DNA of 64,000 bases from Chrysogorgia sp. JL179-B06 (GCA_035772405.1 JAYKKM010000504.1:2044001-2108000); one strand, 5' to 3'. Positions 22,642 to 34,673 are shown, numbered from the stretch's first letter. Program-made: numbers and translations. Notes: generated by a model from the sequence alone, not told the origin.

Positions 22642-23655
22642 TTAACTCACATTGAGGGAATATCAGACATTTTCGTACAATTTGGTCGATTCATTCTGTC
22701 ACCTCAGTTCCTACTAAACAGTTTCGTCTCTTTGGCCTTCTATATAGGCGCATCGAATAATTTACATAACCCTATATAATGAACTTACACTTACTTTAAA
22801 AAGGGCCAATGAATGAGGTCAGCTATAAAGCATGATCTATAACTTATTAATTTGTTTACTTTGTCGCCGGAGCCCAACTGAAACTAATCGTTTTAACTTT
22901 CGGACTTCAAAAACGTGGCATTTGTTTTCAGTATTTGCTAAATCAAACTTAAAACAATTTTAGTCATCGCATTCAGGGAAGACGTTGCGCGATTGAATAA
23001 ACTTATTCAGTGTCAGAAACTTTCCAAACTGGCAATCACAGACGTCCAGATCATGAGAGTAACATTGTAAACAACGTTCGTTTATTCATATAATCTAAGA
23101 AAAGTTTGTAATAATATTAGCTTGTGCTGTGATACCTTGAGCCGGTTTAACCCCAGCTAAGTCAGCAAAATATAAAAGGCCAGTTATCAGCGTTTGACTA
23201 TAATGAACCTGCGGCTGATGGCACACTTGTCAGCTCGAAAAGTATAGTTCGCTACATCAAATCATCAGTTTGAAACACACAACTTATCAACGTATATGAA
23301 ATCGTCCGTTCTAACCGCTAAACAGCACATGGTAAGCTCTTTGCTCTAAAGAAGACCTGATCGTCAACAGGTCGAAAGCTCAGCAGTAAATAATAAACGT
23401 GCAGTATACCCAAAAGTCAAACCTTATTAAAACTATTGTCACCATGCAAATATTCAAAGAATTAAAATTACGTTATAAGTTACAAGAAAAATGGTCTCGT
23501 GTACTACTTCTAGCATGTAATATAATTATATTACAGCTCGCACAACAACAATTACATCCGTCTGAAATAATTCAGCAACCTGTAATATTTTTTTTTAATT
23601 AAAAGTGCGTTGCAAGTAGCAAGAAAAGTAGCCTCCTGCATGTAACATGGCCTTT
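22642..23655. other. intronic DNA with retroelement-like 3' motif
   Basis: At 23346-23400 the stem-loop GACCTG-ATCGTCAA-CAGGTC is followed by GAAAGC and a run ending AATAATAAACG. This resembles the conserved end region of retroelements but is unassigned. No reading frame is recognised. Confidence 0.35.
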
Positions 23656-24186
23656 AGGGACTGGTCATAAATTACCAAGGGGAGAGATGGTGGAGAAAGT
23701 AGGAGGGTCATAACTTTTTCAACCCCTCAAAAGGGAGGGTATTATAGAAAATTGAATTATCAATTAGGGTCACATAAATTTAAGCTCACACTATGATAGT
23801 TTCACTTTGCTCAAAATTCCAAACAGATCACAGTGATTATTGTAAAATAGTGTAATAAAATAGTAATTAATAATATAATAGTAGCATATGAATTTATTCA
23901 TAAAATACATAAAACAACATGTTTTATATATCCTAAAGACAAATGTTATTTTACATATATTTTAAAAATTCATGAGCAAAATTAACCAGTATAATTATTT
24001 TTGACAGATATGTTCAGTATCAACGTTTATTTTAGAAGGAGCTATTTTGTGCAGGGCCTGCTTCGCAGGCTATGCAGGGGGCGTCATGATATTTTTGACT
24101 ATTGCCAAGGGGAGGGTCACGCTATTTCATGATCATGGTCGCGGGAGGTCACTTTTTAAACCCCCTGGTAATTATGACCAGTCCCT
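23656..24186. mobile_element. MITE with ~27-bp TIRs beside exon 9
   Basis: Termini AGGGACTGGTCATAAATTACC and GGTAATTATGACCAGTCCCT. Subterminal inverted matches CCAAGGGGAGG. It stops 44 bp from the 3' end of transporter exon 9, within the intron just after the donor site. Confidence 0.85.
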
Positions 24187-24229
24187 TAGTTCATAAGTTT
24201 TAAGCTAAGTACCATAAAACCATACTTAC

Positions 24230-24503
24230 CACTATCAATCACTCCGGGATTTTTGTTCAAATAATCAGGGATCACCAAACCCATGATTAAGGCAAAACCA
24301 ACGATGAAGAGGTTTCGAACAGAATTGAGGTTGACGTATTGAAGATTAGAAATTCCAACGGCAGTTATCATTCCGAACATGCAACAGAACACTCCTCCAA
24401 TAACTGGTTCAGGAATAGTCGAAAATATTGCTCCAAATTTCCCGACAAGCGCTAGAACAATCATACACAGTGCTCCACACTGCACGACACGACGACTGCC
24501 AAC
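24230..24503 (-). CDS. SLC23-type transporter, exon 9
   Basis: Between acceptor CTCATAG and donor GTAAGTATG. Encodes VGSRRVVQCGALCMIVLALV, GKFGAIFSTIPEPVIGGVFC, then the GMITAVGISNLQYVNLNSVR segment and NPGVIDSG. These are hallmark stretches of the SLC23 core and gate domains. Phase 0 in, phase 1 out. Confidence 0.92.
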
Positions 24504-24659
24504 CTATGAGACAAACAATATTCAATTCGTTCATTAGACTCCGTTCATACGCCGGTACAAGTCGAAAAGGGAACAAAAATGGCAAAGAACCTATGACCCC
24601 TAATACGATATTACTGATATAGATTGTATATACAGTACACTCTAATCCTCCCTTAGTCA

Positions 24660-25518
24660 AGCATTTAACGCTTTAACCTCCTTCAATTTCCTTTGCTCTG
24701 TTTTAATTTTTTAATTCGAGGTCTGTGCATGTAGACGGTTAATAAGATTCTCCCGTTATATTGTCGTACTACGCCATTGTGTACGTGATCGTCCTAATTC
24801 AAAATATGAGGACTTTTCCTCTTGATTGAGGCTTGTAGGAATTGTAGCTAAATGTTGTAGCGTCTCATCAGTCGGTTGTTGGATTGATTCGAACCAACGA
24901 GGAAGCCATGTTTACACGACAAATATGATTGCAACGGTTCCCTTAAATTTCGGCCCGCGTGCTAAATATCTCGGCTCGGTCTCCGTGAAAAATATCGTGT
25001 AAATGGAAACAATTATACATATAACAATTATACATATCCAAAAATGTAAGAGTTCTGAGACCGTTTGAGAGGTGGTCTCGACCCGCCAAACATGGCGTGC
25101 CGTGCCTAAAATCAGTTTACCGGCCTTCTCAGTTCTCGCATAATTCGACCGAGAACAGTATATAGGCATCTACGGGTATTTTGTAGGTGCGTGCACGTAA
25201 AACAAAACATTAGACGTTTTGCAAGATCAGAAGCCCAAAGTGCTGTCCCCAAGAACGTTAACCCCCCAGTGGAAACTGCTCACTGCACTGATTCTCTCTC
25301 CCATGCAATTTACGCCAGGGTAAATTAGTAGAGCAGCGGGTTACTCCGCAGTCCAGGATATTTATAGATTTTGAGATATGTGTGATTGATAGTGTTTATT
25401 CTTGGAGGCAACACACGGTAAAGCACTATATAGCATTTTCACTTGACGTCATGGCCTCCATATCACTATAACTCAACAATAGATTTGTAAGTAGCTTCGT
25501 TGCCGCATAACCAGAAAT
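24660..25518. other. intron 8 proximal part, non-coding
   Basis: Direct ATAACAATTATACATATCC-type short duplication near 25010-25035. No gene is seen. Confidence 0.3.
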
Positions 25519-26405
25519 TAACGACAAAATGGCCGCCGCTTGAAGGCTAACATACTTATGATCTTTAGAAATGGCGTCCCATTTTACAGTGAGTTACATA
25601 GAGCGAAAATATTAAAATGAACTGCTTATATAGTAGATTACATACTGTTTGCCAACCTGTTAATATATGCAACAACGATTTTCAACGATCCGCCAAATTG
25701 TATTGAAAATAGCCAACAAGTAAAATAGGTTACGCGTGATTGAGTTGTTGTTGGATTTTGTTTAGTATTTTCAAAAGCGTTTGGTGCCGAAATGTTCGAA
25801 AGTCGATGGAAGAACCTATAACATATTGGGTAGTTGGCTAAAGTATTACTGTATACCAACATTTTAATAATCACAAAATTTGTAATGACTGTAGGACAAT
25901 GGGCATTTTAAAATTTCCGTCATTAATAGAGACACAAATATCATGACGAAAGTTATCTCTAGAAATTGTCATTTGGCGGATCGTAGATTTGGCTGATCTA
26001 ATCAAGTCGGTAAGTGAATAATTTGAAAATCGTAGTTGTATATATTTAGAGGTCGGCAAACGGTGGACGATCTATTCGAATCTTTGCTCTATGTAACTCA
26101 CTGTAAAACGGGGTTACTCACGGTGTACCGGAACACAGAATATTGCATCATTGAAATGTTGGGTTTAGAAGTAGGGTTAGTATTTCTTTATTTCAGGTTT
26201 AGGACTAGAGTTTTCATTTGGGTTATGGTTAGGATTTTTTGGATCATGTTCTGCTTCTGAATCCTGAAAAAATAACCTTGATGAGGCGTATGACGTAGTC
26301 TGTATCCATTGTTTACCGGTACACGGTGATGTAACCGTAAAATGGGACGCCATTTTCTAAGGATCATATGTACATTTACCCTCAAGCGGCGGCCATTTTG
26401 TCGTT
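25519..26405. mobile_element. large inverted-repeat element with nested insertion
   Basis: Outer arms: left TTAACGACAAAATGGCCGCC ... AATGGCGTCCCATTTTACAG; right CTGTAAAA ... AAATGGGACGCCATTTTC ... GGCGGCCATTTTGTCGTTAA. Inner matches (CAACGATTTTCAACGATCC / GCGGATCG ... GAAAATCGTAGTTG) show the arms run to the centre. The right arm is split at about 26115-26336 by a second inverted-repeat element (GGTTACTCACGGTGTACCGG / CCGGTACACGGTGATGTAACC), apparently flanked by a TAAAA duplication, which carries the dispersed repeat also seen at 5205 and 11281. Confidence 0.8.
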
Positions 26406-26448
26406 AATTTTAGGAAATGGGTCGCCACTAGATCCACATACTACAGGA

Positions 26449-26683
26449 ACATAACATATCTATCTTTCTTCGAACACCCATTCCTCACGTTGTAAGCCAC
26501 AAACTACTGGAATTGTTAAAGCATTGTAAGCAGTAAATTATTAGGGGGTTAGGGTTAGGATCTTTGTTGTTTTGGGGTTGATTACAATCCAATAATTTAC
26601 TGCTTACAATGCTTTAACAATTCCAGAGTTTGTGGCTTACAACGTGAGGAACGGGTGTTCGAAGAAAGATAGATATGTTATGT
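26449..26683. mobile_element. foldback MITE
   Basis: Arms of about 100 bp: ACATAACATATCTATCTTTC at the left end and its inverse at 26664-26683. Also CAAACTACTGGAATTGTTAA / TTAACAATTCCAGAGTTTG. The centre carries GGGGTTAGGGTTAGG, a telomere-like word that is only a coincidence of this loop. Confidence 0.9.
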
Positions 26684-26922
26684 ATTACCGAATAAAAACC
26701 GAAATTTAAAGCGAATTTTTTAAAGAACGGCACCTACCAAAGTTGTCCGCTGTACTGTAAGCTAGCAGCCGCACATTTGACATATCTCAACCATGATCTA
26801 GTGCCGACCCTGGTAATGCGGTTAGGTGTACCAACATGGCCGCCATGTCCTTTGAATCTTGGGGAATAAAAATCTCTGGGGATTAAGTGAAAACGCTCGA
26901 TATAGCCATATACGACTCTTAC

Positions 26923-27176
26923 CCTGGTAATTCCAATGGCTCCTATGTTTTCACTGAAAGATGTCGTTGCATTTCCTGTTCCAATAGCTCCAGCAAGAAA
27001 ACATGCGATCCCTTCTATACCTATTCCTCGATTGATGGCATGTGGAGGAGGTGGTGGTGCTCCAGATAGTCTAGCGCATGCGTAATAATCTCCAATAGAC
27101 TCAACTACACCCGCAATTACTCCTGCTACCATACCAAATACACTAGCAACACTTATTGTAGGCCTTCCCCACTGAC
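26923..27176 (-). CDS. SLC23-type transporter, exon 8 (signature motif; abnormal acceptor)
   Basis: Encodes [20 protein letters not shown], the [24 protein letters not shown] core (here [15 protein letters not shown]), [20 protein letters not shown] and [20 protein letters not shown]. The last part fits the NAT-family signature [QEP]-N-x-G-x4-T-[RKG]. The donor is good (AGG then GTAAGAG). By phase and homology the exon must begin at GTCAGTGGGG, but the two preceding bases on the minus strand are GG (CTCCTCTGG), not AG. Upstream the minus strand continues open for about 40 codons, into sequence related to a repeat near 29880-29925. Confidence 0.88.
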
Positions 27177-27220
27177 CCAGAGGAGGTGCGAAGGTCGTCC
27201 CGGCATGCATTGCGCTTTGT
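27177..27220 (-). repeat. repeat fragment abutting transporter exon 8
   Basis: Minus-strand GCGCAATGCATGCCGGGACG then ACCTTCGCACCTCCTCTG closely matches plus-strand 29880-29919 (GCGCAATGCATTTTGGGAAG, ACCTTCGTACCTCCTCTG). The similarity stops at CTCTG, one base before the broken acceptor's final G, so the repeat boundary coincides with the splice junction. Confidence 0.65.
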
Positions 27221-27299
27221 TTTCTTCGTATTTGCTCTGGCGTAAAGTTGGCGGACAAAATATATAGTTTTTCAGTGGTGCTTTTTTGTTTCAAAACCT

Positions 27300-29680
27300 G
27301 TGTTTTAAAAGGTAAGCTTTCTATATGATGTTTTTAGTTTAATCCAACAAATGTTACTCTGGTTTTTTTTGTCGTAGCATACTTGTTTCGGATCAATAAA
27401 CAATTTTTTTGTTGATGCCTTCACGGGTCACAAAATTTTGCTGTAAAGTGATAAGCGAATATATGTACTTATTTAACGAAATACGAACGCAAACACAACA
27501 CTGGATATGTTATTATAACAAGCTGAAAATTCTCTTTCAGTTAATAGTAAAAAATTTCTTGTTGCTCCATGAACTTAATTACAGTTAGACGTTGAAAAAC
27601 CACTATTTTTCAATTTGCGAGAAAATCTTACTCGCATAACACATCTCTGTTCCGCCATAAAAAGTAGGCTTTGGAACTTGAATTTTGTGCAGATTATAGT
27701 TTAAGCCTTTTACTCTGTCGTCAGTAACTTTTTAGATATCCGAGAAGAATATTGGCGATGAAATATCGGTTTCTTCACGAGGACTATTTCTTGTTGGTGG
27801 TTATATTGCATTTAGTTGCCTTGAATTATTCAAATATATTTACCGTAATATTTGATGAAATCTTTAAAAAAATTGTTCGGTGTGGATATGGAAGAATTTG
27901 CTTTCTTTTAGTACAAATTTTTTTCTTGTTGCTCCACAATTTAAATGAGAAAGAGGTCTGTGAAATTCTGCATCTTCTCAATTATACTTCGCCATTCGTC
28001 AGATTGACAGCAAAACGTGCCTATGACGTACATGTTGTTTTGGTTTACGTTTCCCCGCTCTCTTACTTTTATTTGGCGCTCGAAATTCTTTGCCGGTTGT
28101 CAGAACTACTAACTAAGTAATTCGTCTGTTGGTATTTGATCCTTTCAGGAAACATAACAAAACGAAATGTTGAAGAGACTAAGGGCAAATTATGTTGTGC
28201 CATTGTATAAAGCTCAAACGTTTGTACTTTGCTATCCTTCAACAATGATTATATGTGCATACTGTCCGTATATCTATGCGAGAGTTGAGTTCATCCTCTC
28301 CCCATTGTCCGTGTTTAATAACAATAATCCAAGTTGTTTTGTGCATGCCTCCTTTAAGATTTATTTACTTCTTTACTCCATAGTAGCCCATATGACATTG
28401 ACATACCATTTGTTGTTGTAAAATACAGAGAATTTAATGGAATTGGTATCTTTTATGTTTTCAGGTTCATGCTCAATTTTTATTTCCACAGAAAGTTTCC
28501 TCAGAGGCCTTCTCCATGAAAAAAGAGCCTTTTGGTAAAATGTTTTAGGCCGGGTCTCAAGCACAGGCTGGGGAATTCAGAATAATAAAGTTGCATAGCA
28601 GAATTGCCTCTATTGCTTGATTTGTACTTCTGAGATCTTTTAAATTAAATAATTAATACATTTTTAAAGCTGTGTATTACATTTGAAATAAAATTACAAT
28701 GATATTACAGCCACAAGTCTACATAACAAGTTGGGGCCCGGGGAGAACATGCCCCCCCAATTCATACGCCTGTGGAAATTTAATTTCTAAGTACAGGGTA
28801 GTCAGACAATTTTCCTGACCCTTTTACAAAGGCAAGAAACTGTAGGTTATACCAACAGTGATTTTTCAAAACAGTTAAGTGCTATTAAGAGTCCAAAATT
28901 TTGTTGTTGATACACACAATACTAGAGATGTACAATGATGTACAATTTGAGGTTTATTGTCAATGCCTTTATATATGGAGCTTTTCCAAAAGGTCTCCAT
29001 TGCCATCTACAACAAAGGTCTAGATGTTTGGAGTGGTCTAATAATAAACTGCTGAATAGGTAATTGTAATCATATTAAATACCTGTATGAACTCACTCTG
29101 AAAATTCCATACAAAAATGTCAAATATATCCCATATTACAATTTACAAAGAAAGCATGATTTTATAAAGTTTGATTTTAATAGTCTATTGAATGGTCCAT
29201 AGTCTATTGAATAGTTAATATTGAAATTTTATTAAATTGAGAGGGGGCTTAAAAGGAAATAACTTTGAAATCTAAAAACAAGCACATTTAAAATTTGAAA
29301 TGTAAAATCAAGAATGTTAATACTCGACTATAAAAGCTATAAAAATCGTTATTGATATATCTCAATCCTAACATTAAGTCGTATAAATAATAAAAAGTAA
29401 GGATAACTATATAAGATTTTTAAACTTGGTTAGTTTGAGCACCAAAAAGCTATCTCTGTCAGATGACTCGATGTACTGTTACAACTATTACTACAATTAT
29501 ATTCGGCCAATACATTCAGTTTAACTACAGTTGCTGGTTCCTGCAAAAAGATAATCCATTTCGAATCCGTTCACATTGCGAATCGGCACAAACAGGGCAA
29601 TATATTTACAAATATCAAGCTTAGAAATCTGATGTGGGTATAGCGGTATCTTTAAAATAGTATACATGACAAACCAGACG
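27300..29680. other. intron 7, long AT-rich stretch without recognised genes
   Basis: An open frame at 27752-28120 (MKYRFLHEDYFLLVVILHLV...) is hydrophobic and AT-driven. I find no family and no exon signals good enough to call it. A G/C-rich fragment (GGGGCCCGGGGAGAACATGC) at 28732 looks like a MITE scrap. Otherwise featureless. Confidence 0.35.
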
Positions 29681-29685
29681 GAATA

Positions 29686-29935
29686 TTAAACGTTAAAGTG
29701 TTGCTTGGGAATACAATGAATATAAAGAAGTTCGTGTGAGCCAAAAACTGCAGTGTTCTTGCCATGAACAGTCTTATACCACGACCGGTTTTCAAACCGC
29801 CATTTTAAAACCATGTTCGCTTCCCGAAGGTTCGTTGAACAATGAAGAATTTCCGGCGGGGAATCGATAATATGTATCAAGCGCAATGCATTTTGGGAAG
29901 ACCTTCGTACCTCCTCTGCCACTGACCTGAAAGAG
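29686..29935 (-). other. repeat-derived open stretch with good acceptor
   Basis: The minus strand has TACTCTTTCAG then GTCAGTGGCAGAGG, a fine acceptor followed by an open frame of about 78 codons (SSQNALRLIHIIDSPPEILH, HGKNTAVFGSHELLYIHC). It overlaps the repeat that also abuts exon 8. If spliced to exon 7 it would read PYPGQWQRRYEGLPKMHCA then stop. It is probably a mobile-element copy and not a host exon. Confidence 0.3.
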
Positions 29936-30374
29936 TATTAGAAAATAAAATAATCAGCAACATGCGCAACCTAGTCCTAACTGGTAATATTAAACATTTT
30001 TGATACAAACAAAACGAACACAAGATTTTCATAATTTTAGACAATATTCCAATCTCGATCAACTACCTTCCTTCAATCAATCTACTCATGCATATATTCT
30101 TGTACCTGCTCGTATATTCGCTTCAGGACAGGATGAGTACAGTATTTTCTCTATTAAGTCTCCTGGGCAGCTTATCAATATTAGGTCATCGTGAGGCGGC
30201 TTAGTATAGGGGGCTTGATAGAGTGTGGAGGGCTTATTTAACCTTCAAAAATCGACCGTAACCCATTTTCTATTGGAGCTATTATAGAATACAACATGCT
30301 TTTACTTAATCAAGCAATTATATTTTAATGATTGATTGATTGAGGGAGGCTTAGAGTGTATATACAATGAAAAA

Positions 30375-30700
30375 TTCAGTTTGAAATACTGAAACTCTTG
30401 TATTTGAAAGAACTCTTGAAATTATAAAAACATAAATTTACAACGCTTTCGTATCTAACTTCGACCTTGAGATATGAATATTTGTTTGATATGAAAATGG
30501 AAATTTTTTGAAAAAGCCTGTATATCTATGAGATTTTCAAATCAAATCACTGGAAACGTCACATGCTTAGTCTTATTTTATTCACCCACGTGCATGCACA
30601 ATTCCAAGTGAGGATAAACATGATTTTCAGTATGCAGTGTGATATCTACATATCAAACAAATCTTCATATCTCAAGAATGAAGTGAGACGTGGATGTGCA
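30375..30700. mobile_element. degenerate foldback MITE (family of 20919-21365)
   Basis: Shares GAAAGAACTCTTGAAATTAT, CTTGAGATATGAATATTTG and inverse ATATCTCAAGAATGAAGTG with the better copy at 20.9-21.4 kb. Confidence 0.65.
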
Positions 30701-30959
30701 TGTCGTTTACATGCACCAATCATGTTTATAATTTCAAGAGCTTTGTATTTGTTGTTTTGGAAGCGTCCATTGTTCGGAGGGTTTTATTTAATTAGCAGAG
30801 GTTCTACTGTATTAAAGATAACAGTAATGGTAACACTCTGTTTCAGGAATTCGAGTTGTTAATAAATTGTAATGGCACTCTCTCAGTTTATTCTTAGAAA
30901 GAGAGAGAGAATTGATGTGAATCAGTGCAGTAGTCAGTAGTTCCATAAGTTCAAATTTA

Positions 30960-31145
30960 TTTACATGAAAGCCGTACGTACATTAATAAAAAGTAAATTT
31001 TTGGTAATTTTATAAAAAAGACAAATCCTCTTAAATTCTGTACATGTTTTCGATTGAGCTGTTTTAAGTTCATCAGGAAGAGAATTCCATACCTGTACAC
31101 CTCTATACGAAAAGCTTTTTTTGTAACATTCTATTTGAGGAATTC
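30960..31145 (-). mobile_element. LINE 3' fragment
   Basis: The minus strand encodes KSFSYRGVQVWNSLPDELK, then CTEFKRICLFYKITKNLL, the familiar C-terminal tail of CR1/L2-like LINE reverse transcriptases. It is short and 5'-truncated. Confidence 0.7.
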
Positions 31146-31194
31146 GAGTTGTTAATAAATTGTAAAGGGCACGTAATCTCAGAAAAATGTTTCT

Positions 31195-31280
31195 TAGTCA
31201 CAGACGAGAATCGAAGTGCCCGCTACCTTCCGTTCTCCAGTTAGACGCTCTAACCATTGAGCTACCAGAACTCAGATGGC
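31195..31280 (-). mobile_element. tRNA-like SINE head
   Basis: The minus strand reads CTGAGTTCTGGTAGCTCAATGG (A box, split by the reader at TGGTAGCTC) with TTAGAGCGTCTAACTGGAG and a B-box-like GCACTTCGATTCTCGTC. Pairing is imperfect, so it is a SINE remnant and not a tRNA gene. Confidence 0.6.
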
Positions 31281-31849
31281 AGAGCAAAAGCTATACGTTG
31301 CATACTGCTAATTCAGCGGTTTTTCTGAGTTTGCGTTAAAGCTTGAGTAGCAAAATAATTTACTATATTGAAACTAGAAATACGTATACGCAACAACCCC
31401 TCGCCCGCTTGCTTGCTGTTTGAAACTTTTATATCGTAGTTTCTTACAGTACTTCTTTTACTTGAATTAGATATTAGCCAATTCATTTGCCAAACTGAAT
31501 AAATTTCCAGTGGACAATATCGCTGAAAGCTTTGTATTGTCTGAATTTAATTGTTTCATAGAACATCAAACTAAATACATGAAGCCCAAACTTTTTTCAG
31601 CAACAGAATAGTGGGGAAGTCTACTGCTGTTTCTACCATCAATCACTAAGAAAGAAAGTACTTTTTTCACACTGTTGATGATTCATGAAACAGACACCAA
31701 AGGCTGTTGAAATTTTAAGGAAGAAAGTGCATCTTTATCATACAATGCAGGGTGCCATTTAAAAAAATAAAATTTGTTCAAATGTCTATAGGTGGTGCAT
31801 ATAGTGCAAATCTATCCATTCAAATTGGGTTTATTAAGACGTATTAGGG

Positions 31850-32170
31850 ATTCTACCCCGATTGTTGGTGTGGATAGATTAAATGCAGTAAGTTGATACT
31901 GTAATTCTACCCACATATGACTACTGTGATGTCGAGCTGGCATGGATGTGGATATAACTTAATATTGATGCTCTTGAGAGGTCTCAACGCAGGGCAGGGA
32001 AACTGATCATTCGTAACTCGTGACTTGAAACTGATTGGTTAATAGAAATCCTAGGATTGGTACCTTTTGTAATTAGAAGAAAGATACATTGTATAATGCT
32101 AGTTAAGAGATTCTGTGAAGGCATTTTAACATCATATCTAAATAACTATTTTCCATGTCTCAATAAATCT
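31850..32170 (+). mobile_element. LINE reverse transcriptase relic
   Basis: The plus strand, with stops, encodes YDYCDVELAWMWI, NIDALERSQRRAGKLIIRNS, EILGLVPFVIRRKIHCIML, VKRFCEGILTSYLNNYF. This is the region after the catalytic domain of CR1/L2-like reverse transcriptases (LERLQRRAGR-type box). Frame breaks and stops make it a fossil. Confidence 0.7.
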
Positions 32171-32708
32171 GTTCATACATACATGTTGTAGCACCATTAT
32201 CAATTGCCTTAATTGACAATATGTGCAGGATATATAACTTTTGAGTTAAAATGAGTTTTTGTAACATTGTACTGTACATATATGAATATGTGTTTATATT
32301 TGTAATAACTTTAGTTTGATACCCATATATTGATACCAGTGTTAGCATTGAAGGGGCTATCCTGTATAAATATTATTGTATTAATATTATTATTAATAAT
32401 AATAATGCAGATTGCAGATACCATATTTTGATGGTTGTTAATAGAAAAGCCATGTAACAAAGCACATGGTATTGTACTTGTACTATAGTATCTAAATTAT
32501 ATCACCATGCACATATATAAAACCTATATTCAGGATGACATGCCAATCATGCTTGTCGACAATGATCTGGCTGACACAGTATTTGTTCAATCCCTAACAA
32601 TTCCTGCTGACATATTTAGTGTCAACATACCCAATGTCAACATATATAATATCCTATATAAGCTGTATTTTACATTGCAAGCGTAGGACAAGCATTGTCC
32701 AAGCCTAT
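32171..32708. other. intronic non-coding DNA left of the transposon
   Basis: AT-rich with short TAATAATAATAATG microsatellite at 32385-32405. No gene is seen. Confidence 0.35.
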
Positions 32709-32710
32709 TA

Positions 32711-32800
32711 CAGTCAAAATACAAAAACCTTCCCACTTCCGCTTCTGTAGTTCGTTGTATGTTTCAATAATAGCGCCTGATTGGCTGTCAATCACACTAA
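32711..32800 (+). repeat. left terminal inverted repeat
   Basis: CAGTCAAAATACAAAAACC ... CCTGATTGGCTGTCAAT. Pairs with 35788-35877 with about six mismatches. It probably contains the transposase-binding site and the promoter of the SAM-domain gene, whose ATG lies 46 bp further on. Confidence 0.9.
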
Positions 32801-32845
32801 CGCTTTCAGAAATACTGTATTGTCTTGTGTGCTCTCGTGTGAAAG

Positions 32846-34424
32846 ATGGATGATGAGGCGTTTTCAACTACGCCTACAAAAACATGGCTAAAGTCGCTGA
32901 ATATGGACCACATTTACGAAGTGTTCGAAAACTTCGGTTTTACAACAGTGGGCAGTCTTAAGGAAATGAAAGACGAAGACATGAAAACCATGTTTACAAC
33001 TCCAAACAAATTGAAGCTAGGCGAACAGAGAGTGTTGGAAGCCAGACTACGCGGCTTGAGGAAGGTAATAAAAGATAAAACCAAGTACTACTTTTATCTT
33101 TGTTTTCGTTTAGTCTTATTTAAAAAATCGGATGTCGGGCTTAAATGTATTCTTAATATCGCTGTAGGGGTTCTCACGGCCAGATGTGAATAACCTCGCG
33201 CCGAATAATGGTGCAGGTATTATTTCTACCAAAAGAACGGAGTTAGTGGGAAATAACGAAAATCTGCAAAATATATTGGTTTCATTGAACAACGAGTTAG
33301 ACCTGCTACAACTGCCTGTAACTGAACCTGCACCATTGGGTAGAAGTGGAACAGTTTGCGGGAACTGTCATCATAAAGGTCATCGCAACGACTCAAGGCA
33401 CGCCTGTGAATATATAACTTGTATTGGATATCCATATTGCGGGAATAAAAAATTACACCCGGAATTCACGCAACAAGTAAACGACTTAAAGAGAGAAATT
33501 AAGCAGACAGAAAAAGAAATCACGAAAGGGAAAGAGACAATAAAAACAATTTCAGACTTTGAAAGTACATCTGAAACCTACTTTTTTTCTGAGATGACTC
33601 CCCGCCTGAAGAAAACCGATGCAACGCGATACAACAACAAAGCGCTTCTTTTTAAAGATCTTCGCATTTTGAAATCCGCCTTTAATTCAAAAGTTCCTGA
33701 TCTAAACAAAGATGACAAAGTGTTTTTAAAGAACGCCCTAGAGAGCGAATGTACCAAAATACAGCAAACGTCTGGAAAATTTATTTTGGATGATGCAGAT
33801 GAGGTTAGTAAAGTTAGCCCTATAAAGCATGACAGTATAAACAGACGAAAACGAGCCCTATCGTTTGGCACCTTTGATGACAAATCCGACTATTATGAAT
33901 CAAGCAGCGCCTCAAATAGTGGTTCGTCTTCGTCTCTATCGTCTAACGAGAATAATTACAAGAGCCATAAAAGTAAGGAGAGAAAGCGTTCTCACGGAAG
34001 GCACCGGCGACGTCATCAAGAGCGCAAACAAAAAAGGAAATACCGTAAACAAAGATTTCAAAGAGATCCTGAATCAGACATCATAAGACCATTTGAACTT
34101 GATTTAAAAGACAAAGAACCTGCGTTTCAACAAGTCTTCAACGCTCCAGTTTCCTTTCCAGCACAATTTCAGAAAGGAACTTCGCCATCTTCTACTATTC
34201 ATCTTGCAGCAAGTCCTGAGAAATATCAGAATAATATTATTTACCTGGAAAATACGGGATTCTCAGACTCATTTCCTAGCCGCAACACACCAACGGTTAC
34301 ATGTAATGCAGAATTTACATGCAACTACCAACGCAACATATTGGATAAGACACGTCTCGATGTGGATACCCTGTTGTTTGCGGCGAGTTTGCAAGAAAAT
34401 AGGAACAAATCAGACACAATATAG
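32846..34424 (+). CDS. transposon-borne SAM-domain / zinc-binding / RS-rich protein
   Basis: Two exons, 32846-33064 (73 codons) and 33168-34424, with donor AAG|GTAATA and acceptor GCTGTAG|GGG. The join is in phase 0 and gives 491 residues. Residues about 8-72 (KTWLKSLNMDHIYEVFENFG ... LEARLRGLRK) look like a SAM (sterile alpha motif) domain, a helical protein- or RNA-interaction module. About 130-175 hold a Cys/His cluster (CGNCHHKGHR, then C-E-Y-I-T-C and YPYCGNKKLHPE) likely to bind zinc. A predicted coiled coil follows (VNDLKREIKQTEKEITKGKE), then an acidic/Ser stretch and an Arg/Lys/Ser-rich region (SHKSKERKRSHGRHRRRHQE) suggesting nucleic-acid contact. It lacks a DDE core, so it is not a second transposase. 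Family name unknown to me. An accessory factor for transposition or a captured host gene are both possible. Confidence 0.8.
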
Positions 34425-34673
34425 TTTATGTATTTATTATATTTGTAATTGTCGCCAAAGTTCTAAACAAATGCTATTTACGATATTTATATTCTGTTCA
34501 TTGACATTGTGCAATGCTTGTTCGACATCGTTGTCAACTAGATTAATTTTAAATTTATATTTCCAATAAAACGTATCCACTGTATATTCTAATGCAGTAT
34601 TAAATCATTTATTAATGCAGTATCTTAATTTCATCAGTTTTACACTACAGCCTACAGGAATAAAATTTAGACA
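34425..34673. terminator. convergent 3' ends inside the transposon
   Basis: The plus-strand AATAAA (within CCAATAAAACG, about 34563) and the minus-strand AATAAA (within ATTAATAAATG, about 34603) serve the two convergent genes. Confidence 0.6.

Noticed and set aside
27752..28120. Hydrophobic 122-codon open frame
   Set aside because: AT-rich composition produces Leu/Ile/Phe-rich frames by chance; no motif, no paired splice sites and it lies antisense in an intron.
32846..33193. SAM-domain frame read straight through as a 115-residue protein
   Set aside because: The GTAATA donor and GCTGTAG acceptor join it in phase 0 to the following 418-codon exon, giving a better protein; the unspliced tail is AT-rich intron.
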